Origin: Lutibacter sp.
Lineage (GTDB): Bacteria; Bacteroidota; Bacteroidia; Flavobacteriales; Flavobacteriaceae
DNA length: 34,799 nt
Direction of reading: 5' to 3'
NCBI GenBank assembly: GCA_015662775.1
Contig: DQTL01000217.1
Location: 1-34,799 of the forward strand
Position 1 is the first letter of the stretch; each line of letters opens with the position of its first letter. Positions 18,650 through 27,372 of the stretch are shown here, one piece after another. The position numbers were made by a program, and so were the translations under genes. Below the pieces are notes generated by a model. It was not told the DNA's origin. It made no database searches and saw nothing but the letters and a program-made list of their open reading frames with translations.

Positions 18650-21430
18650 ATGACAAAAAACCTAGCAAAGCTAAGTCCCAAAGATTATATCTTAATTAAG
18701 GGTGCGAATATGCACAATCTCAAAGCGATTGATGTGGCGATACCACGTAATAAATTAGTCGTTATTACAGGCTTGTCTGGTTCGGGAAAATCTAGCTTGG
18801 CATTTGACACACTTTATGCAGAAGGACAAAGAAGATATGTAGAGAGTTTATCGTCTTACGCACGTCAGTTCTTAGGAAAATTACATAAACCCAAAGTAGA
18901 TTATATTAAAGGTATATCTCCTGCCATTGCTATTGAACAAAAAGTCAATACTACTAATGCAAGATCAACGGTTGGCACGAGTACTGAAATTTACGATTAT
19001 ATAAAACTTCTCTTTGCTCGTATTGGTAAAACCTTTTCCCCAATCTCAGGAAAAGAAGTAAAAAAAGATAGTATTAACGATGTTATCAACTATATACAAA
19101 CCTTAAAAGAAGGCACAAAACTACTACTATTAGCACCGATTTATCTCGATAAAGAAAGAAATTTAAAAACCCTTCTTAAAGTACTTTCGCAACAAGGTTA
19201 TGCTCGTGTAAAAATTGATAATGAAATCCAAAAGATTGCAGATGTCACCAATTTTAAAAGCAAAGAAATCCATTTAGTAGTTCAAAGATTAATAACTAAG
19301 AATGATGAAGATTTTTATCATAGAATCGCAGATGCCATACAATTAGCTTTCTATGAAGGCAAGGGAAATTGTATTTTAGAAAATATTGAAACAGGTAAAC
19401 AAGAAATATTTTCCAATAAATTTGATTTAGATGGTATCGAATTTAAAGAACCCAATGTACATCTTTTTAGTTTTAACAATCCGTATGGAGCTTGTCCTAC
19501 TTGTAATGGATACGGAAATGTCATTGGTATAGATGAAGATTTAGTTATTCCCAACACCGCGTTATCTTTGTATGACAACTGTATACTTCCTTGGCGTACA
19601 GATAAGTATGACTTCTATAAACAACCTATTTACCAACATGCAGCCGATTACGATATACCCATTCACAAAGCTTGGTATGAATTAACTGATGTACAAAAAA
19701 ACTTAATTTGGAAAGGCACTAAAAACTTTAAAGGAATTAATGCTTTCTTTAAAAAAATAGAAGCTAAGAGTTATAAAATTCAAAATAGAGTCATGTTGTC
19801 TCGTTATAGAGGGAAAACAAAATGCCAAATTTGTTCGGGAAAAAGATTAAAAGTCGAAGCTAATTATGTGAAAATAGGTGGAAAAAGCATTTCTGAATTA
19901 GTTGATTTACCCATTGATGAACTAGCCGAATTCTTTCATGAACTAAAACTCACCAATCACGAAAAAAGCATTGCCAAAAGATTATTGGTAGAGATTAACA
20001 CACGTATTGCTTTTTTAAATGATGTAGGTCTGAGTTACCTTTCTTTAAATAGAAATTCCAACACCTTGTCAGGTGGTGAAAGTCAGCGGATTAACTTAGC
20101 AACTTCGCTAGGAAGTAGCCTGGTAGGTTCTATGTATATTTTAGATGAACCTAGTATAGGTTTGCACAGCAAAGATTCCGAAAGATTAATTAAAGTACTC
20201 AAACATCTGAGAGATTTAGGCAATACGGTTATTGTAGTAGAACACGATGAAGAAATTATGCGACAAGCCAATTATATTATTGATATAGGTCCAGAAGCAG
20301 GTATTTTTGGTGGTGAAATTGTAGCAGAAGGAACATTTAAACAAATTTTAAAATCTGATTCTTTAACCAGTCAATATCTTTCAGGTAAGTTAGAAATACC
20401 ACTACCCAAATTACGAAGAACAACCAATGATTATATAGAAATAAAAGGAGCAAGAGAACATAATTTAAAAAATATAGATGTACAGTTTCCCCTACATTCA
20501 TTAACAGTTGTAACAGGAGTTTCAGGAAGTGGGAAAAGCACTTTAGTCCGAAATATTCTTTATCCTGCCATGCAAAAACACATAGGCGGATATGGTGAAA
20601 GAGTTGGACAATTTACGGCTATAAAAGGTGCTTTAAATACTATAGAAAACATTGAGTTTATTGACCAAAATCCTATTGGTAGATCTTCACGATCAAACCC
20701 AGTTACTTATATAAAAGCCTATGATGATATCAGAGCATTATTTGCAAATGAACAGCTATCTAAAATTAGAAATTTTGCTGCAAAGCATTTTTCTTTTAAT
20801 GTAGATGGCGGACGTTGTGAGGTCTGTAAAGGAGAAGGAGCAGTAACCATAGAAATGCAATTTATGGCAGATGTTCACCTAGAATGTGAAACCTGTCACG
20901 GCAAACGATTTAAAAAAGAGGTTTTAGAAGTACAATACCAAGGTAAAGCAATCAGTGATATATTAGACTCAACCGTTGAGGAAGCTATTAGCTTTTTTGA
21001 TTTACATCAACAAAATAAGATTGTCCAAAAACTACAAGCTTTATTAGATGTTGGTTTAGGTTATGTACATTTAGGACAGGCATCCTCTACCCTGTCTGGT
21101 GGTGAGGCACAACGTATCAAATTGGCTTCTTTTCTAGTCAAAGGAAGCCGAGCAGCTCAAACACTTTTTATATTTGATGAACCCACAACAGGGCTACATT
21201 TTCACGATATTAAAAAATTATTAGATTCCTTTAATGCTTTAATAGAAAATGGTCATACGGTCATCGTCATAGAACACAATCTCGATTTAATTAAAACCGC
21301 AGATTACCTTATTGATTTAGGTCCAAAAGGTGGTAAATATGGTGGTAATTTACTTTTTCAAGGAACTCCTGAAGAATTGGTCAATGTAAAAGATTCTTAT
21401 ACTGCGAGGTATTTGAAGGATAAGTTATAA
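18650..21430 (+). CDS. uvrA: Excinuclease ABC subunit UvrA
   Basis: Two Walker A motifs (GLSGSGKSSLAFDT, GVSGSGKSTLVRN), two LSGGE signatures (NTLSGGESQRINLA, STLSGGEAQRIKLA), zinc module CEVCKGEGAVTIEMQFMADVHLECETC. Confidence 0.96.
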   Translation: MTKNLAKLSPKDYILIKGANMHNLKAIDVAIPRNKLVVITGLSGSGKSSLAFDTLYAEGQRRYVESLSSYARQFLGKLHKPKVDYIKGISPAIAIEQKVNTTNARSTVGTSTEIYDYIKLLFARIGKTFSPISGKEVKKDSINDVINYIQTLKEGTKLLLLAPIYLDKERNLKTLLKVLSQQGYARVKIDNEIQKIADVTNFKSKEIHLVVQRLITKNDEDFYHRIADAIQLAFYEGKGNCILENIETGKQEIFSNKFDLDGIEFKEPNVHLFSFNNPYGACPTCNGYGNVIGIDEDLVIPNTALSLYDNCILPWRTDKYDFYKQPIYQHAADYDIPIHKAWYELTDVQKNLIWKGTKNFKGINAFFKKIEAKSYKIQNRVMLSRYRGKTKCQICSGKRLKVEANYVKIGGKSISELVDLPIDELAEFFHELKLTNHEKSIAKRLLVEINTRIAFLNDVGLSYLSLNRNSNTLSGGESQRINLATSLGSSLVGSMYILDEPSIGLHSKDSERLIKVLKHLRDLGNTVIVVEHDEEIMRQANYIIDIGPEAGIFGGEIVAEGTFKQILKSDSLTSQYLSGKLEIPLPKLRRTTNDYIEIKGAREHNLKNIDVQFPLHSLTVVTGVSGSGKSTLVRNILYPAMQKHIGGYGERVGQFTAIKGALNTIENIEFIDQNPIGRSSRSNPVTYIKAYDDIRALFANEQLSKIRNFAAKHFSFNVDGGRCEVCKGEGAVTIEMQFMADVHLECETCHGKRFKKEVLEVQYQGKAISDILDSTVEEAISFFDLHQQNKIVQKLQALLDVGLGYVHLGQASSTLSGGEAQRIKLASFLVKGSRAAQTLFIFDEPTTGLHFHDIKKLLDSFNALIENGHTVIVIEHNLDLIKTADYLIDLGPKGGKYGGNLLFQGTPEELVNVKDSYTARYLKDKL

Positions 21431-21484
21431 TGAGTTTTGTTGTGTTAAATTCAGGTTTCAATTGGAGGGTTTTGTTTAATGGTT

Positions 21485-21598
21485 TGGCTAAGTTTCTGTT
21501 GTGAACTAAACTAACAATTATTTTCCATTTAATAAATTAATATTTTTTAAATTTCACTAACTCTGATTAAATTCTAGCCACAACGGAACTTAGTCGTT
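21485..21598. repeat. Long-loop imperfect inverted repeat 3' of the TPR lipoprotein gene
   Basis: ggctaagtttctgttgtg (21485-21502) versus cacaacggaacttagtcg (21581-21598); the reverse complement of the first is cacaacagaaacttagcc. Confidence 0.6.
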
Positions 21599-21612
21599 AT
21601 TGTAAACAGTAC

Positions 21613-22191
21613 TTATTTTATTTCTTGCTCTAAATTCAAAATCCAAAGGCTAGCTAAATTCCTCAAATCAGGATTGTTTGTTTTATCGTGTAATGTTTTT
21701 AAGTCAGAAATAGCATTCTTAAAATCTCCTTTTCTATGGTATGAAAAATCCCTGACAAAATATGACATTTCCATATTTGGATTCATTTCAATAGAAGTAT
21801 TAATTGATTTGAAGGCATTATCATAATCCCCACTCAAAATTTCTAGTTCAGATAATATTATATATTTTCCAGCTTTATTGTCAACTGAATCAATAACCGC
21901 AAGTAATGAGTCCTTACTTTGCTCCAAATTTTCTTTATTCCGATTGGAATACCTACTCAAAAGTACGGTATTAAAGTCCTTCTGGTATTTTGTACAAGAC
22001 TTGATTAACCGTTTAGACAATTCCATTAAATGGTTTTTATCGAAGTTTTCAAAATTTTCATTTTTAGTTTCTTTTTTCTTCTGATTTAATGCTGTATAAA
22101 AACCTTCTAAACATCCAGTCAATGTTTGGTCAAATCCTAAAAATTCTGATTGAGTATAACATTCACAGATAGTACTCTGAATACCAATCAT
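21613..22191 (-). CDS. TPR-like protein body; N-terminal lipoprotein signal apparently in another frame
   Basis: ORF with TPR-like segments (YIILSELEILSGDYDNAFKSINTSIEMNPNMEMSYFVRDFSYHRKGDFKNAISDLKTLHDK). The signal peptide lies at 22163-22258 in a different frame. Confidence 0.65.
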   Translation of the reverse strand: MIGIQSTICECYTQSEFLGFDQTLTGCLEGFYTALNQKKKETKNENFENFDKNHLMELSKRLIKSCTKYQKDFNTVLLSRYSNRNKENLEQSKDSLLAVIDSVDNKAGKYIILSELEILSGDYDNAFKSINTSIEMNPNMEMSYFVRDFSYHRKGDFKNAISDLKTLHDKTNNPDLRNLASLWILNLEQEIK

Positions 22192-22258
22192 TGTTTTTAT
22201 ATTTACAAGACAAGAGAATCAAAAAGTAAATTGAGAGTAGAAATATTCGTTTTGTCAT
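22163..22258 (-). pseudogene. Out-of-frame lipoprotein signal peptide ORF (MTKRIFLLSIYFLILLSCKYKNNDWYSEYYL*), likely 5' part of the TPR gene
   Basis: Direct translation from the ATG at 22258; lipobox ILLSC; terminates 31 codons in and overlaps the 21613-22191 ORF by 29 bp in another frame. Confidence 0.55.
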
Positions 22259-22370
22259 TTTGTTTACAACTTCAAGATAAACATTCATTTAAAAAGATTA
22301 CCGATTGTAAACAAATTACGTCAAAAAAAATGAAAAAGTCAAGCTATTTATGAATCTAAATAAAATAACA

Positions 22371-23546
22371 TTAATAGTGCCTAAACTCTTCCGTGATTTC
22401 AAAAACATGTTCTAAAATACGTTCTTCTACGGCATCAAATTCTAAATTTCGTCTAGACATAACCACTTGAGCGACTTCTTTTACTTTTCGCATTTGGTAG
22501 GTTGAAAAGCCTGAGGCTCCACCCCAACTATAAGAAGGAATGAAATTACGTGGAAAACCATCCCCAAAAATATTCGCCGAAACACCAACAACTGTTCCCG
22601 TATTAAACATGGTATTGATACCACATTTTGAGTGATCTCCCATCATTAAACCACAAAATTGCAATCCTGTTTTGACAAATCCTTTGGTTTCATAGCTCCA
22701 AAGCCTGACTTCGGCATAATTGTTTTTAAGATTTGAATTGTTCGTGTCTGCACCTAAATTACACCACTCGCCTATCACAGAATTTCCTAAATAACCTTCA
22801 TGACCTTTATTAGAATTTTTAAAAAACACAACATTTTTAATCTCACCTCCGATAGTACATCTAGGACCAATAGTTGTTGCCCCATATATTTTGGCTCCCA
22901 TTTTCACAACCGAACCTTCACAAAGAGCAAAACTGCCGCGTATCATACTCCCTTCTAATATTTTGGCGTTTTTTCCAATGTAAATTGGACCCTCTGTTGC
23001 ATTTAAATAACAAAAATTGACTTCGGCTGACTCTTCAATAAACACATTATCTGGGTTTGTAACTTGTACACCTACAGGAATTGCTCCTGATTTTCTTCCT
23101 TTTGTAAGCAACTCATAATCTGCCTTTAATGCTTTTTCATTTAAACTAAAAATATCCCACGTATTTTTTATTTGTATCAGTTCTTCTGTAAATTCAATTT
23201 TATCATAATGTTGCTGTTTGATTTCTTCTTGTCTATCTGAGGTATGAACTGCGACAACTTCATCTTGATAATAAACAGCTTGGTTGTCTTTAAGGTTCTT
23301 GACAATCTCAACCAAAGTTTCCGTTGGTAAATACGAAGCATTAATCAATATATCATCAGCTTTATTGATTAAAGGAAACTTTTCTTGTAGATAAGTTTTT
23401 GTGAGTGTCGAAGTCTTTGCATCTAACAATTTTTCCCATTTTTCACGTATGGTTAAAATACCAATACGAATATCGGCTACGGGTCGTGTATAAGTAAATG
23501 GAAGTAAATTGTTTCGGGATGTTCCGTCGAAAAGTATATAGTTCAT
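22371..23546 (-). CDS. GlmU-family putative sugar nucleotidyltransferase
   Basis: MNYILFDGTSRNNLLPFTYTRPVADIRIGILTIREKWE; left-handed beta-helix acyltransferase-like C-terminal half (GSFALCEGSVVKMGAKIYGATTIGPRCTIGGEIKN). Confidence 0.88.
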   Translation of the reverse strand: MNYILFDGTSRNNLLPFTYTRPVADIRIGILTIREKWEKLLDAKTSTLTKTYLQEKFPLINKADDILINASYLPTETLVEIVKNLKDNQAVYYQDEVVAVHTSDRQEEIKQQHYDKIEFTEELIQIKNTWDIFSLNEKALKADYELLTKGRKSGAIPVGVQVTNPDNVFIEESAEVNFCYLNATEGPIYIGKNAKILEGSMIRGSFALCEGSVVKMGAKIYGATTIGPRCTIGGEIKNVVFFKNSNKGHEGYLGNSVIGEWCNLGADTNNSNLKNNYAEVRLWSYETKGFVKTGLQFCGLMMGDHSKCGINTMFNTGTVVGVSANIFGDGFPRNFIPSYSWGGASGFSTYQMRKVKEVAQVVMSRRNLEFDAVEERILEHVFEITEEFRHY

Positions 23547-23565
23547 AGTTTATATTTTACTGTTG

Positions 23566-23585
23566 AGACGTTGCATGCAACGTCT
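23566..23585. repeat. Perfect 20-bp palindrome agacgttgcatgcaacgtct
   Basis: Self-complementary over 20 bp, in the gap between the GlmU-like gene and purC. Confidence 0.85.
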
Positions 23586-23613
23586 TTAGGAAGATCGCCT
23601 CCTTGGGTTCTGA

Positions 23614-24555
23614 CTATATAGAGCCTTCTATTGCTTGTTGTATGGAGTCTAAGTCAATTGTTTTACTGTCTTTACAAAAAGTTTCTCCTGTGATTTGTTC
23701 GTATAGTTCTATATATCTTTCAGATATTTCGTTGATTTTAATTGCTGTCATTTCAGGGACTTGTTGCCCTTCTTTTCCTTGAAAATTGTTTTCAATCAAC
23801 CATTGTCTTACAAATTCTTTGGAGAGTTGGCGTTGTGGTTTCTTTTCTTTTAAAAGTTCTTTATAGGTATCTGCGTAAAAATAACGAGAGGAATCAGGTG
23901 TGTGAATTTCATCAATTAATATAATTTTTCCGTCTTTTGTTTTTCCAAATTCGTATTTGGTATCTACTAAAATAAGTCCCTGTTCTTTAGCGAGTTCTAC
24001 TCCTTTTTGATACAGAGCAAAGGTGTATTTTTCTAAGACTTCGTAATCTTCTTTGCTAACAATTCCTTGCTTTATGATTTCTTCTTTTGAAATATCCTCG
24101 TCGTGTAAACCATCTTGTGCTTTTGTTGAAGGTGTGATAATTGGTTTGGGAAATACTTCATTTTCTAACATTCCATTTGGCATAGTTACACCACTGATTG
24201 TTCGTTTTCCTAAATTATATTCTCTTGCAGCATGCCCTACTAAATAACCTCTAATGACCATTTCTACTTTAAAAGGTTGACAATACTGACCAATTGCTAC
24301 ATTTGGGTGCGGTGTTGCAAGCAACCAATTAGGAACAATCTCTTGAGTAGCAGCTAACATTTTTTCTGCTATTTGATTTAAAACCTGACCTTTAAAAGGA
24401 ATTTGTTTGGGAAGCACTACATCAAATGCTGAAATTCTATCTGTTGCAATCATGACTATTAAATTGTCATTAATTGTATAGACTTCTCTTACTTTACCTC
24501 GGTAAAATTTGGTTTGATTGGGAAAACTAAAATTGGTATTGTTAATTGTTTTCAT
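23614..24555 (-). CDS. purC: Phosphoribosylaminoimidazolesuccinocarboxamide synthase (SAICAR synthase)
   Basis: [51 protein letters not shown]...[24 protein letters not shown]...[14 protein letters not shown]. Confidence 0.96.
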   Translation of the reverse strand: MKTINNTNFSFPNQTKFYRGKVREVYTINDNLIVMIATDRISAFDVVLPKQIPFKGQVLNQIAEKMLAATQEIVPNWLLATPHPNVAIGQYCQPFKVEMVIRGYLVGHAAREYNLGKRTISGVTMPNGMLENEVFPKPIITPSTKAQDGLHDEDISKEEIIKQGIVSKEDYEVLEKYTFALYQKGVELAKEQGLILVDTKYEFGKTKDGKIILIDEIHTPDSSRYFYADTYKELLKEKKPQRQLSKEFVRQWLIENNFQGKEGQQVPEMTAIKINEISERYIELYEQITGETFCKDSKTIDLDSIQQAIEGSI

Positions 24556-24693
24556 TTATTAATTGAAATTAACTATGTTACAAATTTACGCAAAGATAGA
24601 TGATTCTTTAAAACTGTATTGGTATAATATTTCATGTTTTATTTCAAACGTAATACATTACGTCTCTTACAAACTTTTCTTTATCTTTACCCA

Positions 24694-25776
24694 ATGGATT
24701 CAAAAGTATTATCAAACGGAATATTACGTGCCTTAGGGATAATTATAGGGATTGTAGCCCTTTTATTTTTCTTGTACAAAATACAATCTGTAATCGTATA
24801 TATTGCAATTGCAGCAGTTGTTTCATTAATTGCACGACCTATTATTCGATTTTTTAGAAAACGATTAAAATTTGGAAATACTTTAGCCGTTGTTGTAACT
24901 ATGTTGCTTTTATTATTACTTTTATTCGGATTAGGAAGTATGCTTATTCCTCTGATTATCAAACAAGGAGAAAATTTATCATTACTTAATTCACAAGAGA
25001 TAAAATCTAATTTCGAACATTTATACCATCAAGTAAATGAATACCTTTTATCAAAAAACATCAACATATTTGATGAAGTGAAGAATATAGATTTTGCCGC
25101 AGGTTTTAAAGAGATTCCTAATATATTAAACAACTTTGTTTCTGCTTTTGGCAGCTTTACAATCGGACTTTTCTCTGTGCTTTTTATTTCCTTTTTCTTG
25201 ATGAAAGACAAAGCCATTTTACATAAAGCACTACATGCAATTGTCCCTGACGGAAGTGAAAAACGTTTTGACAAATCATTTTCTAAAATAAAAGATTTAC
25301 TATCTAGGTACTTTATTGGTTTGGTTTTTCAAATTAGTATTCTCTTTATAATCTATACCATCGTATTATTAATTGTAGGAATTGAAAATGCTGTAGTTAT
25401 TGCGTTTTTAGTGGCTTTGTTAAATTTGATTCCCTACATTGGTCCTATGATTGGTCTGTTTTTAATCCTATTCTTAACGATGACTAATAATATTGGGCTC
25501 GATTTTAAAACGGAGATACTACCAACAACTTTATGGGTTTTCTTAGGCTATTTATTTGCTCAAATAATTGATAACTTTGTGAGTCAGCCTGTGATTTTCT
25601 CTAAAAGTGTCAAATCACATCCTTTAGAAATATTTTTAATCATTATCATCGGCGGTTTGTTATTTGGTATTACAGGTATGGTTTTAGCAGTACCTAGTTA
25701 TACGGCTATTAAAGTAATTTTAAAAGAGTTTTTGGCTAATAATAAGATTGTTAGGTCTTTGACGAAACAGTTGTAA
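24694..25776 (+). CDS. AI-2E family transporter (PerM/YdiK-like permease)
   Basis: Eight-TM-like profile; IENAVVIAFLVALLNLIPYIGPMIGLFLILFLTM motif. Start chosen at MDSKVLSNG; the ORF track starts at 24634. Confidence 0.9.
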   Translation: MDSKVLSNGILRALGIIIGIVALLFFLYKIQSVIVYIAIAAVVSLIARPIIRFFRKRLKFGNTLAVVVTMLLLLLLLFGLGSMLIPLIIKQGENLSLLNSQEIKSNFEHLYHQVNEYLLSKNINIFDEVKNIDFAAGFKEIPNILNNFVSAFGSFTIGLFSVLFISFFLMKDKAILHKALHAIVPDGSEKRFDKSFSKIKDLLSRYFIGLVFQISILFIIYTIVLLIVGIENAVVIAFLVALLNLIPYIGPMIGLFLILFLTMTNNIGLDFKTEILPTTLWVFLGYLFAQIIDNFVSQPVIFSKSVKSHPLEIFLIIIIGGLLFGITGMVLAVPSYTAIKVILKEFLANNKIVRSLTKQL

Positions 25777-25825
25777 TCTTTTTTACTTTTTTCCATTGCC
25801 GAAAAAAGTAACAAAAAAGTCTAGA

Positions 25826-26012
25826 CTTACGAACATTTATCTAAATTTTTCGTTCAGATTCTAAATTTTAGGAGCTCGCATTGAAAATTTATCCAAATTA
25901 GAACTTTTTTGATTATTCATATCCAAGTTTATAATTGTCATTTATCTTTGCTCAAACAGCCTAAAATTTTTAAGAATCCTCTCTTCAAATTTTACGATAA
26001 ATATTCGGTAGG
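25826..26012. repeat. Large imperfect inverted-repeat element, ~47-53 bp arms
   Basis: Arm 1, 25826-25872 (cttacgaacatttatctaaatttttcgttcagattctaaattttagg), resembles the reverse complement of arm 2, 25960-26012 (cctaccgaatatttatcgtaaaatttgaagagaggattcttaaaaattttagg). Confidence 0.6.
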
Positions 26013-26127
26013 TCATTTCCCACCTTTTCAAAATCAATTTTAAAAAACACTTTTTTTTTATTGACAAAAAAACAATAAAATGCAAGCATTCTAAATAATA
26101 CGTATACCTAGATTTTTAAAATATAAT

Positions 26128-27345
26128 TTAGTCATTTTCTTTCAACAAAGACACATACTCACAACTACAAAAAATAGCATCCATTGTTTCAATTAAAATT
26201 TCACAACCTTTTTCAATTTCTTCATTAGAAATTGTCAATGCTGGTGTAATTCTAACGGCTTTATGTTCAAAAAGTAGCCAGAATAGTAATAATCCATGTT
26301 CTAATGCTTTTAAAATAACTACTGAAGCAATAGCAGGCGTTTCAAAAAGCAAAGCAAGCATTAAGCCTTTTCCTCTGATTTCTTTAATCAAAGGATGAAT
26401 TAATAGCTTTCTAAAAAGCATTTCTTTAGCTGCTATTTCATTCATTAAATTACTTGTTAAAATTTCTTTTAAAGTCGCTAAACCTGCGGCAGCAATTACG
26501 GGATGACCTCCAAATGTAGTGATATGACCTAATTTTGGGTTTTCTTGAAACAAAGCCATTTTTTCAGAAGATGAAATAAATGCACCAATGGGCATACCAC
26601 CACCTAAACCCTTACCAGTAATTAAAATGTCAGGTGTAACTTCTTGGTTTTCAAATTCAAAAAGTTTTCCTGTTCTGCCCATTCCCGACTGTATTTCATC
26701 TAAAATCAATAAAGCACCTACTTCATCACATCGTTTTTTGATTGCTTTTAAATAGCCTTTTTCTGGGATAATAAAACCTGCTCCACCTTGAATGCTTTCT
26801 AATATAACGGCTGCTGTAGTAGAATTGATTTTCTCAATATCTTCTAAATTATTGAATTCAATAAATTTTGTTCCTGGAATAAGCGGTCTGAATGCTTGTT
26901 TTGTTTCTTCATTTCCTGCGATACTCATAGCACCTTGCGAATTACCGTGATAGGCATTTTTAGCAGCTATGATTTCAAATCTATTAGTCAAACGTTTGGC
27001 TAGTTTTAAAGCTCCTTCTGTTGCTTCAGTTCCTGAGTTTGTTAAATAAACTGAATTTAAATTCGCAGGTAAATTTTCAACTAAAAGTTTGCTGAGTGCT
27101 ACTTGAGGTTTTTGAACAAATTCGCCATAAACCATGACATGTGTATACTTTTCTAATTGCTTTTTAATGGCATCAGAAACTATTTTGGGTGCATGACCTA
27201 ATGTATTTGCTGAGACTCCTGCGATAAAATCTAAATAGGCTTTTCCATCAGTTGTGTAAACATACGAACCTTTTGCCTTAGCTATTTCTAATGCTAATGG
27301 GTTAGCAGATGTTTGAGCTTGGTATTTGTAGAAGTCTTTTTTCAT
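26128..27345 (-). CDS. Class III pyridoxal-phosphate aminotransferase (acetylornithine/aspartate aminotransferase family)
   Basis: YLDFIAGVSANTLGHAPKIVSDAIKKQ...ILDEIQSGMGRTGKLFEFENQEVTPDILITGKGLGGGMPIGAFISS. Confidence 0.93.
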   Translation of the reverse strand: MKKDFYKYQAQTSANPLALEIAKAKGSYVYTTDGKAYLDFIAGVSANTLGHAPKIVSDAIKKQLEKYTHVMVYGEFVQKPQVALSKLLVENLPANLNSVYLTNSGTEATEGALKLAKRLTNRFEIIAAKNAYHGNSQGAMSIAGNEETKQAFRPLIPGTKFIEFNNLEDIEKINSTTAAVILESIQGGAGFIIPEKGYLKAIKKRCDEVGALLILDEIQSGMGRTGKLFEFENQEVTPDILITGKGLGGGMPIGAFISSSEKMALFQENPKLGHITTFGGHPVIAAAGLATLKEILTSNLMNEIAAKEMLFRKLLIHPLIKEIRGKGLMLALLFETPAIASVVILKALEHGLLLFWLLFEHKAVRITPALTISNEEIEKGCEILIETMDAIFCSCEYVSLLKEND

Positions 27346-27372
27346 TAAAATATTAAATTTTAAATGCTTTCT

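Noticed and set aside
19378-19500. UvrA lacks the first CxxC of the N-terminal zinc module (FSNKFDLDGIEFKEP in place of FxCPxCG)
   Set aside because: From memory this degenerate first module is usual for flavobacterial UvrA, so it is probably lineage-typical rather than a novelty.
21878-22353. Plus-strand ORFs 21878-22084 and 22150-22353
   Set aside because: Antisense to, or overlapping, the TPR lipoprotein region; no recognisable protein features.
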